From Bacteroidales bacterium (GTDB lineage Bacteria > Bacteroidota > Bacteroidia > Bacteroidales > Marinilabiliaceae), in NCBI GenBank assembly GCA_003249255.1, contig QKJP01000032.1, positions 1-54,147 of the forward strand: a stretch of DNA of 54,147 bases. Reading direction: 5' to 3'. The notes under the pieces were generated by a model. That model worked only from the letters and a program-made list of their open reading frames with translations, did not search any database and was not told the origin of the DNA. Position 1 is the stretch's first letter. Each line of letters opens with the position of its first letter. The position numbers and the translations under genes were made by a program. Shown here in pieces: positions 15,965-24,226 of this stretch.

Positions 15965-17488
15965 TTAGCTGTAATTTTCTAAAAATGTATCAATAGAGAA
16001 AAAGTGTTTTTCTATTTCATTTAGCTTATCAATATCCCAATCCCACCACTTAATTTCCTTTAACTTTTTAATTGCTTCATCATTAAATCTGTATCGAATA
16101 ATTTTTATTGGATTGCCAACTGCTATTGCATAATCCGGTATGTCTTTGCTAACAACAGCCCCAGCACCAATTACAGCCCCATTTCCAATTTTAATTCCAT
16201 CAAGAATGGTTACATTCATCCCAATAAAGACATCGTTTCCTATAATGATTGGTTTAGTTTCTTCAATTTTATCAGAATCAGTTAAAGAAAACCCATTTTG
16301 TTTTTGTGTAGAATAAAACATCGGAGAAGTTGATATTCCATTTGTGGGGTGTATTCCCCAACCTGCAATCAGATTTGGGCCAATTGAACAATATCTTCCA
16401 ATTTTAGTGTTGTTTACAAAAGAATTTCTTGCTAAATAGGAGAATTTATTTATGCGGCTATTATAAATAGTAAATGGGGGATATACTTTTGATTTATTTG
16501 ATACAAATGATTCTATTGCATTTGATTTGGGAGGAATTTGATTTAACTCAGGTAAAAGTTTTATCAATATTTTTCTAATAATTTCATGAGTTTTTTTTCT
16601 TATAGAAGGCTTGGGTTTAGTAACAACTTGTTTCTTGCCTACAAAGTAGTGTTCGAATATTTCCTTATCAAGTTTTTTATTAAGTGAATAGTTTCCTTTT
16701 AAATCATTGGTTTCAAAGTCATGAGTAGGCACGTTTGCTAAATAATGTTGTTGTTGAGTTGTATGTGTAGCATTTTCGTTAAAACCAATATTTGAGATTA
16801 AGTTTTTTGTTGGTGATATTGTAACGCCCAAATATTTCCATATAGTATAAATCCATTGATAATCCCAGGTGAAATTCCAGCCTTTATTAGTTAAATGTTT
16901 AAAACTATTTAACCAATGAGTAGTCTGTTGAGCAGAATTGAGATTTAAAAAGATATTGGTCTCAATTTCAGCAAAAGAATCATTGTGAAGTTCAAAATCA
17001 TATTTTTCCCAGGCTCTTTTCCAAGTTGCCCATCCCCACACAAAGGGATGCTTTGATATAATGTAATCTTCTTTTTGTTCAGAAAGATACCATGTGCCCG
17101 AAATGTGCATAACTTCATCTCTATCTTTATGAAGATCTAGCATCTTTTGGCAGAAATTAAAAAACGATTTATTGGGGACACAATCATCTTCTAAAATAAT
17201 TCCCATGCTAACATGTGAGAAAAACCAGTTTATAGCTTGGTATACGGCGTTACCGCAGCCTAAGTTTGTGTCCCTGAATAATGTGTTTATTTCACATTCC
17301 CAATCTATGGCATTTAGTACTAATTCTCTGGCTTGTTTACAGATTTTATCTTCATTTGGAATATTTTTTCTTGGACCATCTGCGGCAATAAATAGTTTTT
17401 TTGGTTTAATTGCCCTTATGTGTTCAAATGTAGTCTGAATGTGATCAGGTCTATTAAAAATCAGATATAAAATAGGAGTATCAAACAT
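15965..17488 (-). CDS. Two-domain protein: GT-A glycosyltransferase fused to CatB-like acetyltransferase
   Basis: Residues 1 to about 270 are a glycosyltransferase of the type starting TPILYLIFNRPDHIQTTFEH, with AADGPR and LEDDCVPNKSFF (the metal-binding ED-D motif) and a W-rich acceptor region (VWGWATWKRAWEKYDF). A linker of about 60 residues follows. Residues about 345-507 form a left-handed beta-helix acetyltransferase of the xenobiotic/CatB type: NTKIGRYCSIGPNLIAG, IIIGNDVFIGMNVTILDGI, GAVIGAGAVVSKDIPDYAIA. The 507-aa frame is open throughout. The two activities may act in sequence, adding a sugar and then acetylating it. The fusion is seen directly; the coupling is inference. Confidence 0.83.
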   Translation of the reverse strand: MFDTPILYLIFNRPDHIQTTFEHIRAIKPKKLFIAADGPRKNIPNEDKICKQARELVLNAIDWECEINTLFRDTNLGCGNAVYQAINWFFSHVSMGIILEDDCVPNKSFFNFCQKMLDLHKDRDEVMHISGTWYLSEQKEDYIISKHPFVWGWATWKRAWEKYDFELHNDSFAEIETNIFLNLNSAQQTTHWLNSFKHLTNKGWNFTWDYQWIYTIWKYLGVTISPTKNLISNIGFNENATHTTQQQHYLANVPTHDFETNDLKGNYSLNKKLDKEIFEHYFVGKKQVVTKPKPSIRKKTHEIIRKILIKLLPELNQIPPKSNAIESFVSNKSKVYPPFTIYNSRINKFSYLARNSFVNNTKIGRYCSIGPNLIAGWGIHPTNGISTSPMFYSTQKQNGFSLTDSDKIEETKPIIIGNDVFIGMNVTILDGIKIGNGAVIGAGAVVSKDIPDYAIAVGNPIKIIRYRFNDEAIKKLKEIKWWDWDIDKLNEIEKHFFSIDTFLENYS

Positions 17489-17491
17489 AGT

Positions 17492-18466
17492 TTAATTTTT
17501 TTTCCAGTAACAGCCTCCTTCAAGGTCTTTTGCACTTTGAGGTGTTTCGTTTTCTAAAGGATAAGTCCAGTTTTTGTTAAAAAACTTCTTAAACCGTTCA
17601 TTTTCTTCCCACCTTTTACCTTTAATGCCAAATAAGATTTGAGTTGCACCTCCAATGTGTATAGCTTGTTTACCAAGCGTTTTTATATATGCACCTAAAG
17701 GCAAGCCATAAGGTCCTGCACCAATGATAGCTAGGTCAAACTCTATCTGACTGATATCTTTTTTCATATTAAAAAGCGTTTTAGACCAGCTATTGTATTG
17801 AGTTTGTTCCCCGGGTAAAGTAATTGGTGTTTTGTAGGTAATCAGTTCGAAATCAGGTAAAATATCAGGATCTTCAAAAAGTCTTTCCTTTATTTTATAT
17901 TGTTTTTCAATACTTTCAGAGAAGGGGTGAATAACCAATACTTTTTTCCCTTTTAGATGCATTGACCATGGATTTTTGTGAAAATATGGTTCAATCGAGC
18001 TAAGTGGAATAAGTTTTGATTTGGGGCAATACTTGTTTATTGTTTCATTCTCACCCACATTGTACCAAATGCCTAAGACATCAATATGCTTAATGGAATC
18101 CAGATAGATTTCACTGAATGTTTTTAGCATCTCCCCATTTTGAGGAAAAATGCCACCATAATTATACATTTCGTGCAAAACCTGATCATGCCATAGGATC
18201 TTTTTTCGCCTTTGGGTGTAAAACAAATAATTGTGAATGCAGCGTAATTCTCCGGATCCAAATCTTGATACTAAAAAAGGTTGGCCGGATATAATATGAT
18301 CACTTATAACTTGGTTTGCCTCAAAGGGGGATAGAATGTTCTGGTTATACTTTTTAGCCGTTAGTTTAGCTTGTTTTATAAATGAATCAAAAGCTAATCC
18401 TTTCTTTTTCAAATATTGATTATAATGATGATGGATTTTATTTATGAATTTCTTTATAGTTATCAC
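17492..18466 (-). CDS. Probable GT-D-fold glycosyltransferase (DUF1792-like)
   Basis: A 324-aa soluble protein typical of polysaccharide loci. SRFGSGELR at 67-75 matches the nucleotide-binding (A/S)RFGDGE motif of the GT-D fold (DUF1792), with Gly-Ser for Gly-Asp. The C-terminal part contains FDLAIIGAGPYGLPLGAYIK and IHIGGATQILFGIKGKRW, strongly conserved in this family. The start is GTG at 18466, because a TAG codon lies two codons upstream in frame. It is 3 bases from the upstream GT4 gene. The GT-D assignment rests on motif likeness only; substrates are unknown. Confidence 0.65.
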   Translation of the reverse strand: MITIKKFINKIHHHYNQYLKKKGLAFDSFIKQAKLTAKKYNQNILSPFEANQVISDHIISGQPFLVSRFGSGELRCIHNYLFYTQRRKKILWHDQVLHEMYNYGGIFPQNGEMLKTFSEIYLDSIKHIDVLGIWYNVGENETINKYCPKSKLIPLSSIEPYFHKNPWSMHLKGKKVLVIHPFSESIEKQYKIKERLFEDPDILPDFELITYKTPITLPGEQTQYNSWSKTLFNMKKDISQIEFDLAIIGAGPYGLPLGAYIKTLGKQAIHIGGATQILFGIKGKRWEENERFKKFFNKNWTYPLENETPQSAKDLEGGCYWKKN

Positions 18467-18469
18467 TTT

Positions 18470-19690
18470 CTACTGAATTGTGTTTAAATAAATATCTGAA
18501 AGTCGATTGAAAAATGCTTCTCTCCCGAATTTCTTTACTACTGAATCTCTTATTTCTTCTCTGTTGAATTTTATTTCTTCGTTTTTAATCTTTAGTAAAG
18601 CTTCTGCAATGTGTTTATGGTTTCTTAATGGGACTTTAATTCCTGAGTTGGCTCCCAATATGTCATCAATCCCGCCATTCGAAGTTGAAATAACAGGAAT
18701 CCCACACATTAATGCTTCGCATTGCGACATTCCAAAAGTTTCTGCGATGCTTGTAGAAATAAAAACATCGCTTTGGTTGTAATAGTTGACCATATCGCTT
18801 TTATTGACAAAGCTAATGAGTTCAGATTCCTGTTCCAGGTTATACTCTTTTACATATTTGTATAAAGGATTTTCGGTTTTGTCTATTTTCTTACCTGAAA
18901 AATTTCCACCTACTAGTATTAACTTAAAGTCAGTTTTACTCTTTTCTTTAAATAATTGAACTGCTTTAAAGAAGGTGTCATTATCCTTAATAAAAGAATC
19001 GTAAGTTACTGTGATGATAGTAAATAGATCTTGTTTTTTTTGGGGAGCAGGTTTAAACAATTCATCGTCTATAAAATTTCCTATAACTATTGAAGAGCAA
19101 GGAATATAGTTCATTAATATTTGTCGATTTTGATGTTCGCTTACCGGTAAAACTTTATTAGCATGTATAAGTGCATTTTTGACAAAGCTTCTTTTTTTAT
19201 CAGAAAGGCTATCCAATACAAAGACCTGATGTTCAGAAATTACATATGGAATATTTAACTTTTTCGATAAATAGAAGGATGCAATGCCAGCATTTTGTGT
19301 GGAAAAAGCATGAATAATATCTGGTTTAAAATCATTATTCATAAGCTTTTTCAGTTCTTTCAAATAGGCTTTGCCTTGTATTACATAATTAAACTTTTCA
19401 AAAAAACTTGTGATTCCTTTTATTCCTTGTAGACTTTTAGGAATCCTTACTTGATAATACTTAAATCCAATGCCCGAAGGTGGTGCATGTAATTCAAAAT
19501 AGGCTGTTTTATTTATTTTGAAAAGTTTATATAAGCTTAAAAGGCCTATTTGAGTTGGGGTGCCATATAATATGTTGACATTAAATTGTTTTGAGAATAA
19601 CTCTATTTGTAAACGGTAATTATTACCAATAAACTTATTATCTACGGTAGGATACCAGGAGGGAATGAAAAGTAAAGATTTGGATTTCAT
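18470..19690 (-). CDS. GT4 glycosyltransferase
   Basis: A retaining GT-B enzyme of 406 aa. LLFIPSWYPTVDNKFIGNNY at the N-terminus is the acceptor-domain start seen in many GT4 capsule enzymes; VISEHQ and VLPVSEHQNRQI lie in the linker strand, and the donor site is STSIAETFGMSQCEALMCGI with the E-x7-E pair (SIAETFGMSQCEAL). It is packed between the FkbM methyltransferase (4-base gap) and the GT-D-like gene (3-base gap). Donor and linkage are unknown. Confidence 0.88.
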   Translation of the reverse strand: MKSKSLLFIPSWYPTVDNKFIGNNYRLQIELFSKQFNVNILYGTPTQIGLLSLYKLFKINKTAYFELHAPPSGIGFKYYQVRIPKSLQGIKGITSFFEKFNYVIQGKAYLKELKKLMNNDFKPDIIHAFSTQNAGIASFYLSKKLNIPYVISEHQVFVLDSLSDKKRSFVKNALIHANKVLPVSEHQNRQILMNYIPCSSIVIGNFIDDELFKPAPQKKQDLFTIITVTYDSFIKDNDTFFKAVQLFKEKSKTDFKLILVGGNFSGKKIDKTENPLYKYVKEYNLEQESELISFVNKSDMVNYYNQSDVFISTSIAETFGMSQCEALMCGIPVISTSNGGIDDILGANSGIKVPLRNHKHIAEALLKIKNEEIKFNREEIRDSVVKKFGREAFFNRLSDIYLNTIQ

Positions 19691-19694
19691 TAAA

Positions 19695-20411
19695 TTATGA
19701 AATTAAATATGCTCTTACATCATGTTCATCCACTAGTACAGAGTATCCATTATCCATTAATAAGTTTTGAATTTCAAACAATTGTTCTTTTGTCATGATT
19801 CCCATTCTTACACCATGTTCAAAAGAGATGATGGTTGGCTTAACAATAGTAAAGTCTATTGATTTGAGAATTTGGTAATCGTAACCTTCAGTATCAATCT
19901 GTAAGAGATCGATATGCTTAATGTTCTGTTCTTTAATTAAGTCACTCAGTGAAATGCACTTCACTTTATGGGTTATAATATCTTTATCTTCTACATCTTT
20001 ATGATGGCTTCTAAAAAAGGAAGATGTACCGGTTCTTTTCGCATATTTTTCAATTTGAGTATTTACTTGGAAAATTTCCATGTATTCTTCAGTATTGTGA
20101 ATAGCGTAGTTTAAAGGTTTTATATTCGGGAAATTACGATAATTGTACTTTAATTTCTCGTAAATTTCAGGTACTGGTTCAAGGCAGATGCCATGTATTG
20201 AATCTTTGCTTTGTGAAACCACATGAAATAAAGGATCATTGGTAACACCGTCATTAGCACCTATCTGGATAAAGAAGAAATCTTTATGAAGGTGTTTTTT
20301 TATCATTAGTTCGAATAATCCCCAGTAGTTACCAACATGTGTATACTTACTATTTAGGAAATCGATGTTAAATAGCCGGTAGTTTAACTTGTTTAATGCT
20401 TTGTTAATCAT
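19695..20411 (-). CDS. FkbM-family methyltransferase
   Basis: A SAM-dependent O-methyltransferase, 238 aa. FFIQIGANDGVTNDPL is motif I (SAM-binding glycines), EPVPEIYEKLKYNY is motif II, and IDLLQIDTEGYDYQILKSI with the following ISFEHG completes the FkbM signature (IDTEG-D). It starts 22 bases after wzt stops and is surely co-transcribed with it. In ABC-exported O-antigens a terminal methyl group can end chain growth and be recognised by the Wzt C-terminal domain. This enzyme is a candidate for that step, but methylation of an internal residue is equally possible from sequence. Confidence 0.87.
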   Translation of the reverse strand: MINKALNKLNYRLFNIDFLNSKYTHVGNYWGLFELMIKKHLHKDFFFIQIGANDGVTNDPLFHVVSQSKDSIHGICLEPVPEIYEKLKYNYRNFPNIKPLNYAIHNTEEYMEIFQVNTQIEKYAKRTGTSSFFRSHHKDVEDKDIITHKVKCISLSDLIKEQNIKHIDLLQIDTEGYDYQILKSIDFTIVKPTIISFEHGVRMGIMTKEQLFEIQNLLMDNGYSVLVDEHDVRAYLIS

Positions 20412-20432
20412 AGGTTTGTGGTTAAAAGGTGA

Positions 20433-21725
20433 TTATTGGAGCTCCCAATTGCCGGATATTCTAATGTGTCCATCTTCCGGTCTAACGAGTAATCTTCTTT
20501 CCGGATTTTGAAGTACATCAATTCTAAATCCTTCAGTAAAGCCGTCCATATAGGAAAAACCTTGGGTGATGGAGAAATTGATAATATATTCACCCGGAAG
20601 AATCTGGAGTTTATTAATTTTACAATTAATAGTCTTCGAGTTGTTTAATTCCGATAATGAGTAGGTTTGATCATTTAAACTGGAACAATAATTGAAAACT
20701 TTCTCACCTTTGATATTCGCCAGGTTAATGCTAAATAGCATTTTATTCAGATCTAATCTTGTCTTGTCTATAACTTCAAAATCAAATAAGAATTCATAGG
20801 GTTCATCAGAGATCAGTTTGTTTACCTTTTCTTGTTTTTTGTTGAATATCTGAATGTTTTTGAATTGTACTGCTCCATTTCCATGTCGATCAGTACGTTT
20901 ATGCGGATTCCATTCATTGACAATTTCAGCAGTGTTACCTAAATAATATTCAATGGATTCAAGTTGATTCCCTCGAAAAGAAATTGATCCATTTTCAAGG
21001 ACTACGCCTTTGGTGCAAAGTTGTTCGATAGATGCCATATTATGACTCACGAAAAGAACTGTTCGTCCATCATTGGCAGAAACATCCTGCATTTTACCAA
21101 TAGCCTTTTTCTGAAACTCTGCATCTCCAACCGCTAAAACTTCATCCACAATCAGAATTTCTGGTTCTAAGAATGCGGCTACGGCAAATCCCAGACGAAC
21201 ATTCATGCCACTAGAGTATCTCTTTGTAGGCGTGTCTATATATCTTTCGCAGCCGGAGAAATCTATAATTTCGTCAAGTTTTCTGCGAATCTCAGCTTTA
21301 TTCATCCCAAGAATAGCACCATTCAAAAAAATATTTTCTCTTCCGGTTAATTCCGGGTGGAAACCAGTCCCAACTTCTAGTAAGGAAGCTAAACGTCCAT
21401 TGATTTTAACACTACCGGTTGTTGGAGCTGTAACTCTGGACAATATTTTAAGTAAGGTGCTTTTGCCGGCTCCATTTTTTCCTATAATTCCAACCACATC
21501 ACCTTCTTTTACCTCCATGTTGATATTTTGTAGCGCCCATACATACTCACTGAGACCTTTTGAAGAGCGATCGTTGGTTTCTCCAACTTTTAGGTAAGGG
21601 TCTTGTTTCTGTAGTATTTTTGTTTGCCACCAGCGGTTAAGGTCATGGGCAATGGTACCTGTACCTATTGTACCTAATCTATACTGCTTGCTAAGATTCT
21701 CTATTTTAATAATCGTTTTACTCAT
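20433..21725 (-). CDS. wzt: Polysaccharide ABC exporter ATPase with C-terminal Wzt domain
   Basis: The ATPase drives export of an undecaprenyl-linked glycan through the membrane partner Wzm. Walker A is GKNGAGKST (82-90), the signature is YSSGM (about 170-174), Walker B is ILIVDE (about 190-195), and VSHNM gives the H-loop. The long N-terminal lead (KQDPYLKVGET) and GFHPELTGRENIFLNG are typical of O-antigen/teichoate exporters. Residues about 280-430 form a beta-rich domain like the Wzt C-terminal carbohydrate-binding module, which reads the capped end of the chain. Its start lies 2 bases from the GxxExxY element that separates it from wzm. Confidence 0.92.
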   Translation of the reverse strand: MSKTIIKIENLSKQYRLGTIGTGTIAHDLNRWWQTKILQKQDPYLKVGETNDRSSKGLSEYVWALQNINMEVKEGDVVGIIGKNGAGKSTLLKILSRVTAPTTGSVKINGRLASLLEVGTGFHPELTGRENIFLNGAILGMNKAEIRRKLDEIIDFSGCERYIDTPTKRYSSGMNVRLGFAVAAFLEPEILIVDEVLAVGDAEFQKKAIGKMQDVSANDGRTVLFVSHNMASIEQLCTKGVVLENGSISFRGNQLESIEYYLGNTAEIVNEWNPHKRTDRHGNGAVQFKNIQIFNKKQEKVNKLISDEPYEFLFDFEVIDKTRLDLNKMLFSINLANIKGEKVFNYCSSLNDQTYSLSELNNSKTINCKINKLQILPGEYIINFSITQGFSYMDGFTEGFRIDVLQNPERRLLVRPEDGHIRISGNWELQ

Positions 21726-21727
21726 TA

Positions 21728-22205
21728 TTGTCCACTAATTACACGAATGGCACTAATATTGATTATAATTAATTTCGTGTATTATAAAATGATTCGTTTA
21801 TATTTTAATGATTGTTGACCGAAGTTGACAAGTAGAGCCAGTTTATGTCCAGTTGCCTTAAGATAGTTTAAAACTTGTGCCTCATGCACACTTTCTAGAT
21901 AACTTAAAGCTTTAAGCTCTAATATTATTTTATCAAAACATATATAATCTGCTTTGTATAATTTCTGAAGTTTTTTTCCTTTATACATGATATTTAAAGG
22001 GACTTCTCTTTCATAAGCAATGGATTGTTCTTGTAATTCAATTTCCAAAGCCTCAGAGTAAATAGCTTCCAAAAATCCACACCCCAATTCGTTATGGACT
22101 GCCATACAGGCACCTATGATTTTAAATGCTTCTTCTTTATATATTAGGTTAGGTTGTGAGTTCATGTCCTCGTCTATTAGTGAAATTGGTGTAATTCGTG
22201 GATAA
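21728..22205. mobile_element. GxxExxY cassette bounded by 28-bp inverted repeats
   Basis: The left end TCCACTAATTACACGAAT (then GGCACTAATA, to 21758) begins at 21731. The reverse complement of 22175-22202 reads TCCACGAATTACACCAAT, then TTCACTAATA: 24 of 28 bases agree. The element holds one gene and fills exactly the space between the wzm stop codon (22206-22208) and the wzt start (21725). The first 18 bases of the left end also occur unchanged in the Fic-flanking array (11145-11162). No transposase lies inside, so mobility would need help in trans. Confidence 0.7.
21782..22165 (-). CDS. GxxExxY family protein
   Basis: The protein has the defining motif GFLEAIY at 30-36 (G30, E33, Y36), preceded by FKIIGACMAVHNELGCG and followed by YKGKKLQKLYKADYICFDKIILELK, the strongly conserved core of the family. 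The core resembles a PD-(D/E)xK nuclease-like strand pattern (D-Y then E-L-K), but no activity is established to my knowledge. I start it at the ATG at 22165, giving 127 aa; a longer frame to 22249 would run through the inverted repeat into wzm. Such genes scatter through Bacteroidota genomes with repeats around them. It has no likely role in polysaccharide export. Confidence 0.85.
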   Translation of the reverse strand: MNSQPNLIYKEEAFKIIGACMAVHNELGCGFLEAIYSEALEIELQEQSIAYEREVPLNIMYKGKKLQKLYKADYICFDKIILELKALSYLESVHEAQVLNYLKATGHKLALLVNFGQQSLKYKRIIL

Positions 22206-23054
22206 CTATACAGTATCCATAAATGTCTTCTCCACTTTATTAAATACAATGATTCCTAAGCAAAGCAAAACGGTCATAAATGCAAAGCTATAGCCCAATA
22301 AGTCCCAACTAAAACTACCTGCTCCGGTAAAACTGTATCTAAAGGTTTCGATTATGCCAGTCATCGGATTAAACATGATCCATTTTTGATAGGCACGAGG
22401 TACAAAGGATAAAGGATAAATTACCGGTGTGGCGTACATCATTAACTGTACAGCAAAGGTTAGTAAAAAGGTGAAATCACGGTATTTTGTAGTTAATGCA
22501 GAGATTAACATACCAGCTCCAAGTCCCATTCCAGCCATAATAATTATTAAAACAGGAATTAATGCTATATGCCAGGATGGATTTAAACTTATATCCGAAC
22601 CTCCTAGAAACATGTAGTAGAGCCATACAGTAAAGAACAATGAGAATTGTACACCAAATTTCAATAACTGTGAAATTACCATTGATAGAGGTGCGATGAT
22701 ACGGGGAAAATAGACTTTGCCAAATATTCCTGCATTTCCTCTAAAGGTATTAGACGTTAAAGAAAGGCAGCTCGCGAAATATTGCCACATCACATTTCCT
22801 CCTAAATAAAACAAAAGAGGAGGGATTCCATCAACCGGTATTTTTGCAACTTTTGTAAATATTAGAAGTTGCATTACTGAGGTAAGGATGGGTTGAATAA
22901 AAAACCATAGTGGGCCTAATACCGTTTGTTTATAGATCGCCACAAAATCCCTGCGTACAAATAGAAAGAGTAAATCTCTATATTTCCATGTTTCTTTAAG
23001 GTTAAGGTCTAAGAGTTTTGATTTGGGTTTTATTTCGAGGGTATATTCGTTCAT
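22206..23054 (-). CDS. wzm: Polysaccharide ABC exporter permease
   Basis: An ABC-2 type permease of 282 aa with six membrane segments. LNLKETWKYRDLLFLFVRRD at the N-terminus and YKQTVLGPLWFFIQPILTS are the conserved cytoplasmic lead of the KpsM/TagG/Wzm family; further helices lie around WQYFASCLSL, GVQFSLFFTVWLYYMF, IALIPVLIIIMAGMGLG and MMYATPVIYPLSF. It forms the channel with Wzt. Translation ends in TFMDTV just before the GxxExxY element, so the normal wzm-wzt coupling is broken by about 480 bases. Upstream of its start is the octamer array at 23058-23185. Confidence 0.92.
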   Translation of the reverse strand: MNEYTLEIKPKSKLLDLNLKETWKYRDLLFLFVRRDFVAIYKQTVLGPLWFFIQPILTSVMQLLIFTKVAKIPVDGIPPLLFYLGGNVMWQYFASCLSLTSNTFRGNAGIFGKVYFPRIIAPLSMVISQLLKFGVQFSLFFTVWLYYMFLGGSDISLNPSWHIALIPVLIIIMAGMGLGAGMLISALTTKYRDFTFLLTFAVQLMMYATPVIYPLSFVPRAYQKWIMFNPMTGIIETFRYSFTGAGSFSWDLLGYSFAFMTVLLCLGIIVFNKVEKTFMDTV

Positions 23055-23057
23055 TGG

Positions 23058-23185
23058 TGTTGCTGAGTTGTTTATTTGCTGAGTTGTAGAGTTGTTAAGT
23101 TGTAGATTTGAAAAGTTGTTGAGTTGCTAAAATGTTGAGTTGTTTAACTGCATAATTGTTCTATTGGGAAGTTGTCGATCTGAAA
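23058..23185. repeat. Octamer array E: 16 units of 8 bp
   Basis: The whole gap between wzm and the four-helix-bundle gene is 16 consecutive 8-base units with no slip, for example AGTTGTTT, ATTTGCTG, AGTTGTAG, AGTTGTTA. The first five positions follow A-(G/A/T)-(T/C)-T-G and the last three vary. It runs from 4 bases before the wzm start codon to 4 bases before the stop codon of the 23190-23552 gene. Eight is not a multiple of three, so it is not a coding repeat. Confidence 0.9.
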
Positions 23186-23189
23186 CAAC

Positions 23190-23552
23190 TTATTGTTTTA
23201 AAAGTTTTTTGTGGTATGAGTTTATCTTGTTTGAGAGTTCGTTAATTTTTAATCTATAATTATTTAATGTGTCATTGTCTATGAAACCTAAATTATTAGA
23301 TATGATTAGTTGATTGATGATCTCAAGTAAGCTTGAGTATGCAATCTCAAAGAAACGGGCTTTTTCTTTATTCGAATTTCGACCTGCGCCTTCTGCTATG
23401 TTTGAAGAAACAGAGATAGTCGCTCTTCTAAGTTGATTAGTCAAGCCAAATTTTTCATTGTTAGGAAATGAATCTGTTGTTTGGTATATGTTCTTTACTA
23501 GTTTTCTAGAAATTTGCCAGATTTCCAATTTCTCAAACTTGTAGGTGTACAT
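23190..23552 (-). CDS. Four-helix-bundle protein (23S rRNA intervening-sequence type)
   Basis: A 120-aa protein of the family first noted in intervening sequences of 23S rRNA genes. FEKLEIWQISRKLVKNIYQ opens helix 1, the hallmark TNQLRRATISVSSNIAEGAG (R-R-A-x-x-S-x-x-x-N-I-A-E-G) forms helix 2, and RFFEIAYSSLLEIINQL forms helix 3. The bundle assembles into rings; its biological role is not settled. Here it is not in an rRNA gene but stands alone between two octamer arrays, in line with the three HepT/MntA-type pairs upstream. Its start is the ATG at 23552. Confidence 0.88.
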   Translation of the reverse strand: MYTYKFEKLEIWQISRKLVKNIYQTTDSFPNNEKFGLTNQLRRATISVSSNIAEGAGRNSNKEKARFFEIAYSSLLEIINQLIISNNLGFIDNDTLNNYRLKINELSNKINSYHKKLLKQ

Positions 23553-23576
23553 GGAGTCTTTTTTTTAGTTTGGGTT

Positions 23577-23903
23577 AATTGTTTAATTGCAGAGTTGTCG
23601 CTTTGCATAGTTGCAGAATCGTTCAATTGCAGAGCTGTCTAGTTGATCAATGGCTATATTGTTGTTTTGCTAAGTTGTCGAGTTTTATAGTTGCTAAATC
23701 GTTCAATTGTTTGTTGATAATTTGTATAGCTGAAGAATGAACTAATGTTGTAATAATATGTTTGTTCGAATCTAATGTCAATTAAGCAAAATAGCAGTTT
23801 GGCAACTCTATAGCTCTGCAAATCCACAGTTATGCAATTTTGCAACTCTACAGTTAAGCAGTTCTACAGTTAGGCAATTAAGCAATTGGGTAGTTCAACA
23901 ACT
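23577..23903. repeat. Octamer palindrome A (17 + 16 units around a conserved apex)
   Basis: Left arm: 17 unbroken octamers of the A(A/G)TTGnnn type at 23577-23712 (AATTGTTT, AATTGCAG, AGTTGTCG and so on). Right arm: 16 octamers of the same type on the opposite strand at 23776-23903. Between them is the apex, 23713-23775. The 45 bases at 23732-23776 are identical to 25741-25785. The arms fill nearly the entire 371-base gap between the four-helix-bundle gene and the first nucleotidyltransferase gene. Confidence 0.9.
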
Positions 23904-23923
23904 TTTGCATAATGAATACGCAT

Positions 23924-24226
23924 CTATCTTGTATAAAAAACTTTTCCATGATTTATAATATGTTCTTTTAATTCTGAATTGCCGATTGTCTTGAAAATTG
24001 AAATGTCTACTTTGTATGCAATGGGAAGATCATCAATTTCGTTTTTAAGTTGTAATAGATCGGTGAAAGTGGCAGTGCCTTTAGTTATTGTTAAATCTAT
24101 ATCAGAACCTTCGCGGTAATTACCTTTAGCCCGAGAGCCGTAAATTACAACTTCATTAATAACGAGAGAGTCATCAAAAGTTTTGTTGATTAAGGCGATT
24201 GTTTCATCGTCAAGACCAAATAGCAT
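23924..24226 (-). CDS. Minimal nucleotidyltransferase, MntA-type antitoxin (pair 1)
   Basis: A 100-aa nucleotidyltransferase of the HI0073/MntA kind. The motif G-S-x10-D-x-D is complete: GS at 30-31 and D42-x-D44 in YGSRAKGNYREGSDIDLTI; a third acidic residue is D74 in AYKVDISIF. In characterised systems MntA transfers AMP to a tyrosine of its HEPN partner and so silences the toxin. It starts within the stop codon of the HEPN gene (TAATG, 1-base overlap). Assignment as antitoxin is from family knowledge. Confidence 0.85.
   Translation of the reverse strand: MLFGLDDETIALINKTFDDSLVINEVVIYGSRAKGNYREGSDIDLTITKGTATFTDLLQLKNEIDDLPIAYKVDISIFKTIGNSELKEHIINHGKVFYTR

Noticed and set aside
23760-23776. 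GTTCGAATC in the palindrome apex resembles the T-arm of a tRNA gene
   Set aside because: No acceptor, D-arm or anticodon stem can be drawn around it in any of the four spacers, and the flanks are octamer repeats.
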